DNA of 64,000 nt from Xanthostigma xanthostigma (lineage: Eukaryota; Arthropoda; Insecta; Raphidioptera; Raphidiidae). Positions 54,935-64,000 of this stretch are shown here, in pieces; within the stretch, counting starts at the first letter, position 1; every line of letters starts with the position of its first letter. The notes beneath the pieces are model-generated. The model ran no database searches and had not been told where the DNA came from. It saw only the letters and a program-made list of their open reading frames with translations. Made by a program: the position numbers and the translations under genes. Where the stretch lies: positions 1,922,001-1,986,000 of the forward strand of contig OY754468.1 in the NCBI GenBank assembly GCA_963575645.1. The letters run 5' to 3'.

Positions 54935-55440
54935 CATATTACAGATAATTGCTTGCTCTACTGACATCGACAACTAAAAAATTTATTATTGCTTTTGTTT
55001 TTGTAAATTAATTAATTAACAGCAACGCTGAACAACGTCTGCCATCTGACGGCTTTAATGTTGAAACAACGTCAACACCTAGATCTGTCATCTGACCTTC
55101 ATATTGTAAATACTGCATACTGCCATCTGACGGCTTTAATTTTGAAACAGCGAGCAACGCTGAACAACGTCACAGCAATGCTGCATGATGCCATCTGACG
55201 GCTTAGCTCAACGCTTTTGCCACTTGCGCCTCTATATGACAATTTTAGTAAAATATTTCTTCGATCTGTCATCTGAGCTTCATATTGTAATACAACAAAA
55301 AGAAGAACGTTATAAGCAGTGTGCAAAATTAGAAACGAATTGAATACCTGCAATCATATTTAAAAAATTATTTTGTAAAGTGATAATTATTATACTTATT
55401 TAGTGCGAATAATTTGCACAGGTCACACTAGTACATATTT
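54935..55440 (-). repeat. 'CTGACGGCTT' repeat, copy 3
   Basis: It is inverted relative to 53765-54310 and parallel to 39870-40475. Confidence 0.65.
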
Positions 55441-55930
55441 AATTTATTTAAAAAACAAAAAAAAAACTGTTGATTCAGGGGTCTATCAACATTGAGGTAT
55501 CCGCACCGCAGTCCCAAACGGTGCCCACGATTGCAATATCTACGCCCTTGGGCCTACAAGCCCGAAAACTCAAGAAGATTTGTACTCTCAATTGTATATT
55601 GAAAGGGTTACACACATAACAATGTCAAACAATATCTATAAAAGTTTACGACGTTACATTCTTGAAATATAGGAGAAATTATTGTTATTACGTTTTTGTC
55701 TGTCAGAAAGCAGGCTGTGTCGAGAAACAGTTGAGCAACAAGTCAAGAGTCAAATAACGAAACGCAGGAATGATGCGTCAAACAAAAGCATTCACATGTT
55801 GTTATAGTTACGTGTAGAGACTAGAGACATTTGCGATGACTCGACGCCAGAAGGCCAAGACGCTTAAGTGTACAGTCATCGGTCGTTTCCGCTTTTGACC
55901 TTAAGTTATCGACCGTCTGTAATCACAATC
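55441..55930. other. Gene-less stretch
   Basis: Nothing recognised. Confidence 0.3.
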
Positions 55931-56101
55931 GGCCATTTTAAGGGTTCCGTACCCGAAGGGTACCCAACGAAACCCTTCTTATCGTAATTGTGACACCCTA
56001 TTGCACATCTGCTTGTCGAACCCTTTAAAACGACACTTCGATTGTTGAAATCGGTCCAGTAGTTTAGGAGGAGATAGCCGCACAAAGAAAATATTAATAT
56101 A

Positions 56102-56619
56102 TAGGGTGTCTCACGACATGACTGCCATAGCCTGGGACTGTGTTGCTGGGGTGATTTCAAGTCAAAAATGTCTATTGAACATAATATACCCGGAACGCTA
56201 TCCTAACTGAGCTAGAAGCATTTGAAATTTTAAATAAGTAGTAGTAGGAATTCCCTACTAATTTAAAAACCATTTAAAAAGAAATCGCTTTATTGAATTA
56301 TTTGCTCAAAATGTCCACCCAGTTGCTGAATACATAGTCTAGCTCTTCTTAGAATTGAAGTGGTAGCTCTGCGAAGAGTCTCAGGATCAGCACGAATAAA
56401 TACTAATGGTGATTCACAGCCACCTGGTCTTTTTAATAATAACAAAACCAACAGCCGAACCTAATGCCTGCATTAGTGGGCTTACTTATTTAAAATTTCA
56501 AATGCTTCTAGCTCAGTTAGGATAGCGTTCCGGATAATATGTTCATTAGACATTTCTGACTTGATATCACCCCAGCAACGCAGTCTCAGGCTATGGCAGT
56601 CATGTCGTGGGACACCCTG
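56102..56619. mobile_element. TA-flanked IS630/mariner-like relic, 518 bp
   Basis: Inverted ends share AGGGTGTC(C/T)CACGACATG, then TGCCATAGCCTG. Long subterminal inverted repeats ('ctagctcagttaggatagcg') extend inward. It resembles the 'CAGGGTGTCCC' elements in its first bases. Confidence 0.75.
56290..56460 (-). pseudogene. Transposase C-terminal remnant
   Basis: The minus-strand frame reads RPGGCESPLVFIRADP, then RRATTSILRRARLCI and ends QQLGGHFEQIIQ before the stop. The C-terminal GGHFE(Q/H)(I/L) tail after an Arg-rich helix is familiar from arthropod IS630/mariner-type transposases. This is matched by eye. The catalytic domain is absent. Confidence 0.5.
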
Positions 56620-56929
56620 TATATAGATTGTTGTTGTCACTGGTAAAATTCGTCGGCCCTCAATGTCACATACTCTTAATTAATATCATTCATTTCGCCC
56701 TAGATGAATTACTATTTTGAATTTAATTCAATAAAGAAAATTAATGCAAGTATTTGAAAATAAACATGATTTTAAATAATTTATAAAGCATATGACTCGA
56801 CTGTAGACAAAACAATTCGATATTATTGACACAAAATAGTGCGAGCGTATTTACAAAAATTTTTATTTTTATTTTAGGTGTTTGTAGAAAGGGGTCGTGC
56901 ATCATTTTTTTCATATACTTTTATTCTAT

Positions 56930-57290
56930 ATTGAGCATTAGAATAAAATCGCAATTAAACTATTAGGGTGCAAACATATACTTCTGTCTTTTTTCACGCC
57001 GTAAGTACTGGCGTATCCAGGAGGGCAAAACAAGCACGGGGGACCCGGCTTAAGAAATTTCTTATTTGCTTCCTCCTGGGCCAAAGGCTGAGTACGCCCA
57101 TGTTAACGTCATAGAAAAAGACAAAGTTTTTGAAACAGAGATACTTTATTCAGATTGAATAGTACATCAAACCAATCCTATCATCGGAGAAATCAGGGAA
57201 TTACATCGAAGAAAGAGACGCAGATATATTTTCGATACGCTTTGTTGCGTTCACTCACCGCACATTGAGAAGATAGGCAATGATTCATAT
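56930..57290 (-). repeat. Dispersed repeat, relative of 3979-4380
   Basis: It has the same orientation as the 4-kb copy, including 'ggagggcaaaacaagcacgg' and 'cgcagatatattttcgat'. Confidence 0.55.
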
Positions 57291-57419
57291 AGTTAATTAA
57301 TAAATATATGATTTTTTTATTGCATCATCAAAGATCTAGAGTGTAGACCTGGAAGCTAACACGTTGTTAAAGTTATACTAAATACTTATTTTGATAGAAA
57401 ACTTAGTTTAATGTCGTTA

Positions 57420-57975
57420 ATAAACAAATTTCACTAATATTTAGAACAGGCCGATATTATCGCGTTAAAATAAAACCGCTTTTAGTGGAGACCGATTTTG
57501 CGACGTAAGTCTACGAAAAAACAGTGGCAATCTACAAATTCGGGCGAAGCCGGACCGGACCGCTAGTAATATATTTATACATCACGATGTTCGTCCGCGC
57601 TAATCTCCGAAACCACTGTACCGATTCTAATCAAATTTTGTAAATGTGTCTTGCTTGGTCCAACTTCCGCTATTAATAGAAGAGTTTTTTATTAAATATT
57701 TTGTACAAAATCACAGTGTTTTGTGGAAATTAACTGTTTTAGTAACATGTAGCGACATCTCATAGAATTTACACAAAACTATTAGTTCAGAAACAAACAG
57801 AAAAAAACTGTTTTAGCACCAAGTAACGACATCTGACGGAGTTCGCTCAAAGCTATTAGTTCAGAAGCAAATCTGGTAGAATTTGCTCAAAGCTATTAGT
57901 TCAAACGTCGGGCCACAAACGAAACACACTTTGCAGAATTATATTTACCGCACCCGGATGAAATCGGGACTCAGT
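57420..57975 (+). repeat. Two dispersed-repeat copies in series
   Basis: 57420-57568 belongs to the 32155 family and 57590-57975 to the 37850 family. Both are followed by a CTAGT-like junction or 'ggatgaaatcgggac'. Confidence 0.45.
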
Positions 57976-57979
57976 AGGC

Positions 57980-58530
57980 TGTGCAAAACGTCACATTTAT
58001 TCGTAACGCTCGTTCGCGAAATTCCCAAAAAGTTTTGCTTACATTTTTTTTATTCAAGTTACTGTTGATGTGAGTTAGCAATATTTTGAATATCTCGACG
58101 TTCGCATGGTGGAAAGGCAGTGCTGTATCTTTCCATTGAAATACTGTAGTGATCCACGCGCGCCCACTTGGGGTTAATTTATTTAATAAACACAGGAAAT
58201 AATAATTATCAGGCGTGGATTAATGGCGGAATGATATGTTCTGTATGGTCGTTTATATGATATTATAAAATACCGTGTGTCCGCAAATGCACAGTTTTTT
58301 TAGATAACTTTTAGAAAATTATATTTTAATGTTATCGGTAGTCAGAGTGTCCGCCGGCAAAAATTTTACTGACACATACTCTCCCCAAACTTTGTATATG
58401 GCTTCATTAGGCCTAGTCTGACACCTATTTCCTCTAAATTTTCCAAAAGATGTCGTTTTGACGTAAATTTATAGATAGGTACATACTGTTTGTTTTTTTA
58501 ATTGGATAGCTTAAAAACTTCAACCAAAAC
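57980..58530. other. Gene-less stretch
   Basis: Nothing recognised. Confidence 0.3.
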
Positions 58531-58531
58531 G

Positions 58532-58659
58532 CTAAAATAATGTTCTCTGACAAATAACATGAACCATTTAAAATGTCTGACACCTCGAATATGTTCGACA
58601 TAATTCGAGGTGTCAGACATTTTAAATGGTTCATGTTATTTGGCAGAGAACATTATTTA
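58532..58659. repeat. Hairpin with ~58-bp arms
   Basis: Arms 58532-58590 and 58603-58659 pair nearly perfectly over a 12-base loop. It is short enough to resemble a pre-miRNA-size or MITE hairpin. Confidence 0.75.
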
Positions 58660-59297
58660 GTGACGGATTTATTGAAAACAAATATTTTAATGTTACCTTC
58701 GAACCATAAGACGCATCCAAAATTTGAGATATTTTCTATGTAGAAAGAGTGCGTCTTATAGTCCGAAAAATACGGTAAGTACACCGATAAATAATAAAGC
58801 AGTAAGATTTTTATAATTTGTTTTCGAACACACTGTATTTTGTATTTGTAAAACAAATTGTATACGATACATCAAGGCTTGCATATTAAAGGTGTTTACA
58901 GCCTGACTGAAAATACCGACTCCATGTTTTTATTTATGCCATATCATTTTTTTAAACAAAAAACAAACGGACTTTATCAAGGCGACGGACTGATGACATT
59001 AATTAATATTTTGTTTTAACTGTCAACTATTTATCAAAATTCTTACGTGAAACAAAACACTAACTCGGTTGCATTTTAACAAAATCGTAGAAATTTTAGT
59101 CGAAATTTCACGGTGTCAAAAATGTTATAATATATTGATATCAGATAAGTCTCATCATTTAGTACAGTTCGTTTAAGGCAACTGTTCACCGGCTGTTCAA
59201 TATGACCCCTTATTCACCCGCATAACGTGTATTTGAATTTGTACAAAATGTATGAAAAAACAGTTCCGGGATTCTGTAACTTAAACCTTATTCAATC

Positions 59298-59470
59298 TTC
59301 TTAAATATATAAAAGGAAACCGTGACTGACTGATCTATCAACGCACAGCTCAAACCATTGGACGGATTGGGCTGAAATTTGGCACACAGATAGTTTTATT
59401 ATGACGTAGGCATCCGCTACGAACAGATTTTTAAAAATTCGACCCCTAAAAGGGTGTAACGGGGGTTCAA
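59298..59470 (-). repeat. SINE body, inverse of 33050-33178
   Basis: 'aaaggaaaccgtgactgact' through 'gggctgaaatttggcacaca'. Confidence 0.55.
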
Positions 59471-59825
59471 AATTTGCATGGAGAAGTCGTATCTACCTAT
59501 ATCTAAAATAATAAACAATACTTGTTTGTTATTTTGTTGCTTTGTTGTCGGCGTCGTACGTATCGAAGATTCTAAGAAATTTATTGTGTTGTTTGTTGGG
59601 ATTATCTTTCATATATTTAGCTCAGCTGCTTATCATATTCTTAGTTGCCCACAAGCTTGCAAATTGTGAACATGGCGACTGGCGAGTAAAAGAAAATCTT
59701 TGTGTATTGACGAAAAAGTTTTATTAATACGCGCAATAGAGGCGGTCAATTGTAAATTTTATATAATATTATGAGTAAATAATTATTATAGTAAAAAATA
59801 TGAATGGATTATTTCTTTTCTCCGT

Positions 59826-60538
59826 TTAAGGAGGTTGATGCGTTACAGATCGAAAGTAAGTCGAATTCTAAATGGGAACTTTTCCATAATAAATTTTTAC
59901 AAAAGGTTATAAGTCGATGATACCAATAAATTATTGTCATAAAGGCATAAATAAATATTTTTTTTAATATTAATTAATTACCTATTTCAGTATTTTACTT
60001 AATGGACTAACTTTTGAATTTTTTGTACAAAGTTAGGTTTGAAAAAATAAATTTATGTAAATATCTGTATTTTACATATTTTTTGCAGTAAATAATTAAA
60101 AAAAGAAATTAGAAGTAATAAAAATCAAAATTAAATCATTAAAAAGTTGAAAATTCAGTTAAAATTGTTAAAATTGTCAAGAATAAAAGTCCATAATCGA
60201 AAAGTGCTAGGTTTAATAATTTTTTTTTTAATTAAAAATCTCCTAATTAAATTAGAAAAAATATTAAAATATGCGTAAGACATCGATGCTTTACATAGTT
60301 AGTTTTCGGAACTGCTGACATTATTTGGTTATTTGCAAAAAATTAAAATGTACAGTTTGCATGCTAGGTTAACATATTTTTCATAAGACTACATGTAAAA
60401 GTTTTTTTTTAATTTTTAACTTTATAAATCTAATGATTTTGGATTTTTTACATAAAATTTTGTCATAAAAAAATCTATTAAAAAAACTTTATTTCAGATT
60501 TTTTTCATTATCTTCGTAAAACGGCTCAACCTCCTTAA
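59826..60538. mobile_element. TTAA-flanked element, copy 2 (713 bp)
   Basis: It is the inverted relative of 25451-26145, with TTAA at both ends and terminal AAGGAGGTTGA. Confidence 0.65.
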
Positions 60539-60959
60539 GTGGCTTTTTTGTCTTTATCAATCGGTAACAGAACGCAACCGATACACGAACCACAGAACTA
60601 TTGTCAATATAACGAAATCAACTGTTTTTCAATTTGTTGACGTGGCACAGGCTTCGTTGATTCTAAAATATCATCAACGACCCATCCACTAATGTATAGA
60701 AACTATACTTATATTGTATTCTGTAGACTGTAAGGTGTAAATATACATTTATGAACAGTTTGGTACATCGTTGATGAATGTGTCATAGACTTAAAGATAA
60801 CGCGGAATCACTCTTCTGTGTGTCATTGGTTTCTAGTGCAGTCGGTTTACTAGTCAAAAGTGAATGTGCGTACAGAACCGGCTTTTAATTATTACTCTCG
60901 TCTTGCCTGGCTATAGCTACACGCCGAACTATTGTTGCTATATGTCCGAATTTGCGAGA

Positions 60960-61264
60960 TATAGTACGCGCCACGAATCTAAAAGGCTCGGAAGTTAGAT
61001 GCGAATACAGTCTGTTGAAAAACTACAAACTCGCAACTCAACAAAACTTACATAGCAATAACAACTTGACAATAGCGTACTCGACTGTACTTTAAAGCAG
61101 GAAAGCGACAAGTGACAAAGGCAACGAGCGATCACGGCCAATCACCCACACGTTCCGTGCAGGTAGCTGGGAGGTGGTGGGAGTATCAACGGCTCTAAAA
61201 TGTGCCTTTGCGACGCTGTTTGTGACTAAGTTCAGAACCTTTTAGATCCGAGGCGCGTACTATA
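60960..61264. mobile_element. TIR element 'GTACGCGCCACG', copy 3 (305 bp)
   Basis: Ends TATAGTACGCGCC are inverted at both sides. It is the best-preserved copy. Confidence 0.65.
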
Positions 61265-61269
61265 CTATA

Positions 61270-62260
61270 TACTTGGTAGGGAATGCAGACAGGATTTTCG
61301 TAAAAGCGATTAACTAACTAACTAATCATTTCATGTCCATATTCACCGAACACTATTAAAAATAGAAGTTACTAATCTTGGAACAACTTTATTCGTTAGA
61401 ATAAAATTTACTTTTAATTCACCAAGCATAATAACAGATAGAATAGTTAGTTAAAGAATAAGTATACACGGCACTATAATACTCCTTGCTCTTTTTGTTG
61501 AATATTTTGACCGACCGATGGCATTAGTATAAACATCAATAAAAAAGTTTCACAAAATAATAATGTTTTATCTTAACCCAACTGCACGCGAAACTTCCAC
61601 TAACTTTATTTTTTTACAACTATACACTTCACAAAAGGTTAATAAACAACAAATAAATAAATTCACAAGAGCAAACTGCGTTTATAGGTTAGGTATTATG
61701 ATCTATGTGGCGGCCATTATTATTTTATCAGGCAAATAAATGTTTATACCCTCGAAGACAGAATAGATTTATACCTGCAGTAAACATGATTATGGTTAGT
61801 GAATTGAATCATCGCTATTTATTCGGAGGAATAGTTACCTGACGAACAAATGAACAGAATAAATAACTACTTACGTTCGGTGAATATGGATATCAATCAA
61901 AATATTTATTAATACAACGGTAAACACTTGATCTACCGCTCAAGACTTCTTCTTGATTGTAAACATTTTCACGACAAAACGCGTGTTTATGTTTGTTCCG
62001 GTAGATAAAATAGAGAAAGCCCGGACATTTTCCGGTAATCCTAAGATGCGACTTCTAGAAAAGTAGTGTGGTAGGATGCAACAACAACGCCATCTTGAAA
62101 AAATCCTTGATCCAACTCTGGCTACAAGGTATTAATGTTTACATACAAATTCATTTTATTTCTTTTTTGAAAATTAAATTAATATTTTTTAGAGACCCCA
62201 CTATTTTAAGTCTACCAACTGATTGTCTGAAACTAGTTCCAAACAATATTATTATTTTTA
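61270..62260. other. Gene-less stretch with one repeat copy
   Basis: 61677-61895 repeats 22375-22590. The rest is not recognised. Confidence 0.35.
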
Positions 62261-62261
62261 A

Positions 62262-62705
62262 CTAGTGTGACCTGTGTGAATTATTCGCACTAAATAAGTA
62301 TAATAATTATCACTTTACAAAATTATTTTTTAAATATGATTGCAGGTATTCAATTCGTTTCTAATTTTGCACACTGCTTATGACGTTCTTCTTTTTGTTG
62401 TATTACAATATGAAGCTCAGATGAGAGATCGAAGAAATATTTTACTAAAATTGTCATATAAAGGCGCAAGTAGCAAAAGCGTTGAGCTAAGCTGTCAGAT
62501 GGTATCATGCAGCATTGCTGTGACGTTGTTCAGCGTTGCTGTTAATTAATTAATTTACGAAAACAAAAGCAATAATAAATTTTTTAGTTGTCGATGGCTC
62601 TAGAGCAAGCAATTATCTGTAAAATTATATCTAATTTATGTGGAGAAATTATGTGGTTTTTTCTAAAAAGGGAGGCAAACATCTTAACCTTAACGTATTA
62701 ATATA
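62262..62705 (+). repeat. 'CTGACGGCTT' repeat, copy 4, next to the coding exon
   Basis: It parallels 53765-54310 but has lost part of the middle. It ends about 90 bp before the exon acceptor. Confidence 0.6.
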
Positions 62706-62798
62706 TATAATGATAATGAACTAAATATTCCATTGCTACTTTCAACAGTGCTAAGATTGTGTTTTATATTAATTTCTGTCTTCTTTTTATTTACAGAA

Positions 62799-64000
62799 AT
62801 GTCAAAAAGCAACTGTGATTCAACTGACGAATCCTCCGACAAAATTAGCGAAAAACAAGAACCGCACAGCACAATTGTCAACACCATTGTAACTGAACAA
62901 CAATCACCAGCAACGTTTCCTTCTTGCCAATCAGACACAATAAACACCGACCCGCCATCGCACCAAATCACTGCAACACCAGACACCACCGACATGGGAG
63001 CTAAAAGTTCAAGGACTTCACCCGACGCACTCGAAAAAAGCAAAACGGAAGTTTCTTCATCAAGTGTGGATGAAGATACAATTATTGTTAACGAAAATAC
63101 ACCTGTTATTGTTGATACAACGCAATGTAGAATCAAAGACATTGTTGATTCGTCCAGGGACGATGCATCTGAGCGTAAAAATTCTAAACTAGTAGTGCGA
63201 CCTACAATAGGTCATAATAATGAAGCAATATGCAAAAGTAACGATGACGTATTTAATAATGTTAGTAATTTATTATCACAGAATAAGGAATTTTTAGAAG
63301 CAATGGATGTTGCGATAGATGAATCAGATAAGCACTCGTCAAACACAGAAAGCATGACCGAAACGGAATCATTACTCGAAGAAACACTTGATACGATGGT
63401 TAAACCTGATTCAATAACTACGGAAGGAGAAGATTCAGCCACTGAAAGTTTACCGAGCGATACAGCTCCTAGTTCGGGTCATGAAGAAGAAGTTCAGGAT
63501 CGTTCAGACGGCAGCGATTCCGGTTTGGGATCAGAGCTTGCTGAAGAACGAATAACAGTCGCTCCGAATGAAAGCGACAGCGAAACATTATTTCTTGATA
63601 GGATATCAGATGATTTGCTTCCTAACGGAATTGAAAGGGATGCTGCTGGTACAACTGTACCGCTGAGTCCTTGCAAGGTGAATTTAGGTAAGAGAGAAGA
63701 ATTGGTTACTGAAATCAACAACAGGTTCGACGAACTGGGCAATAGTACTAAAATTTCATCGTCAGATTTTGACATACCAAGCACAAGTTTCCAATGCACT
63801 ACCAACAATTTCGATCAGCCGTCTAGTTCTACAATAGATAAAGACATAGGCGAAATTTTAGACGAAGCAAATCTAGCCACAATAAGATCGTGTAAAACGA
63901 AAAGTAATTTGAAAAGAAAACTATCAACTTCCGATGAATCGGAACCAAAACGTAAAAAGAAGAAAAGTATAACTTTCGATAGTGTGACGGTTTATTATTT
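62799..64000 (+). CDS. Axud1: CSRNP/Axud1-family nuclear protein, N-terminal part (runs off the window)
   Basis: A 400-codon frame starts at ATG 62799, two bases after the acceptor 'ttctttttatttacag' (62781-62796), and is open to the window edge. Residues 1-380 are serine-, threonine- and acid-rich and look disordered, with SDSGLGS at 239-245. A basic run (KRKKKK, about 384-389) precedes SITFDSVTVYY at 390-400. This is the opening of the conserved CSRNP domain, which in the family continues into a Cys-rich region. CSRNP proteins are nuclear, DNA-binding, signal-induced regulators; fly Axud1 affects growth and cell death. The domain core lies beyond the window. The frames on the opposite strand (62690-63808) are shadows. 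Confidence 0.8.
   Translation, partial: MSKSNCDSTDESSDKISEKQEPHSTIVNTIVTEQQSPATFPSCQSDTINTDPPSHQITATPDTTDMGAKSSRTSPDALEKSKTEVSSSSVDEDTIIVNENTPVIVDTTQCRIKDIVDSSRDDASERKNSKLVVRPTIGHNNEAICKSNDDVFNNVSNLLSQNKEFLEAMDVAIDESDKHSSNTESMTETESLLEETLDTMVKPDSITTEGEDSATESLPSDTAPSSGHEEEVQDRSDGSDSGLGSELAEERITVAPNESDSETLFLDRISDDLLPNGIERDAAGTTVPLSPCKVNLGKREELVTEINNRFDELGNSTKISSSDFDIPSTSFQCTTNNFDQPSSSTIDKDIGEILDEANLATIRSCKTKSNLKRKLSTSDESEPKRKKKKSITFDSVTVYY

Larger units (their letters stand above)
55936..56640 (+). repeat. Lepidopteran-type repeat 'gggttccgtacccgaagggt', interrupted
   Basis: The body is 'ggttccgtacccgaagggta' to 'gtccagtagtttaggaggag'. It ends at the TA element 56102-56619. Confidence 0.4.

Noticed and set aside
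59478..59669. 63-codon ORF with a relative at 29577-29774
   Set aside because: Similarity reflects a shared repeat. Hydrophobic composition comes from AT-rich codons, and no start is conserved.
62690..63808. Three minus-strand ORFs (150, 76 and 104 codons)
   Set aside because: Ser/Val-rich shadows of the + strand exon. The + frame is longer, has a splice acceptor, and ends in a recognisable domain.

Overview
This window looks like AT-rich, repeat-packed animal DNA, most probably from a moth or butterfly. I base that on several dispersed repeats that I recall as typical of Lepidoptera: the (TCCG)n-rich repeat followed by the 'gctgtatctcacgaaccgt' stretch near 17.4 and 18.0 kb, the 'cgcgagtccgactcgcactt' repeat end near 20.4 kb, and the 'ggaggaggttctcaa' repeat near 38.3 kb. 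This is recall, not a database result. There is no bacterial, organellar or CRISPR signal.

Only one host gene is clearly supported. At the right edge (62799 to the end, + strand) an exon with a good 3' splice site opens a 400-codon serine/acid-rich reading frame. It runs into a basic stretch and the opening of the conserved CSRNP/Axud1 nuclear-protein domain. At the left edge, 1-268 is GC-richer and ends at CAG|GTGAGT, so it could be an upstream non-coding exon. If both belong to one gene, nearly the whole window is one intron of about 62.5 kb, filled with transposable elements.

Layout. 0.4-5.3 kb: dispersed repeats, a tRNA-Lys-like module and a short LTR interrupted by a small element. 5.36-13.71 kb: a TTAA-flanked (piggyBac-type) element split by a complete Ty3/gypsy retrotransposon (5433-12882, minus strand) with equal 1225-bp LTRs, a GTAC target duplication, a tRNA-Lys primer site, and Gag and Pol open. 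13.7-15.9 kb: an older repeat split by a 5'-truncated non-LTR retrotransposon. 16-29 kb: TIR elements, foldbacks, a pogo-like element with tandem repeats, a type-II tRNA-like module and a second non-LTR fragment. 29.9-37.8 kb: three hAT-type elements or composites with 8-bp duplications, nested insertions and a tRNA-derived SINE. 38-45.3 kb: several near-perfect palindromes (one about 950 bp), a small hAT element and a compact LTR/primer-site cluster. 47.7-57 kb: a pogo element keeping a transposase end, tandem repeats, mirror-image repeat copies around an unexplained ORF, and an IS630/mariner-like relic. 57-62.7 kb: more element copies.

Several insertions are confirmed inside the window because a second copy of the host repeat still has the empty site. 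The elements do not form a working pathway together. They are a layered record of insertions. Only the Ty3 element looks intact enough to be recently active.
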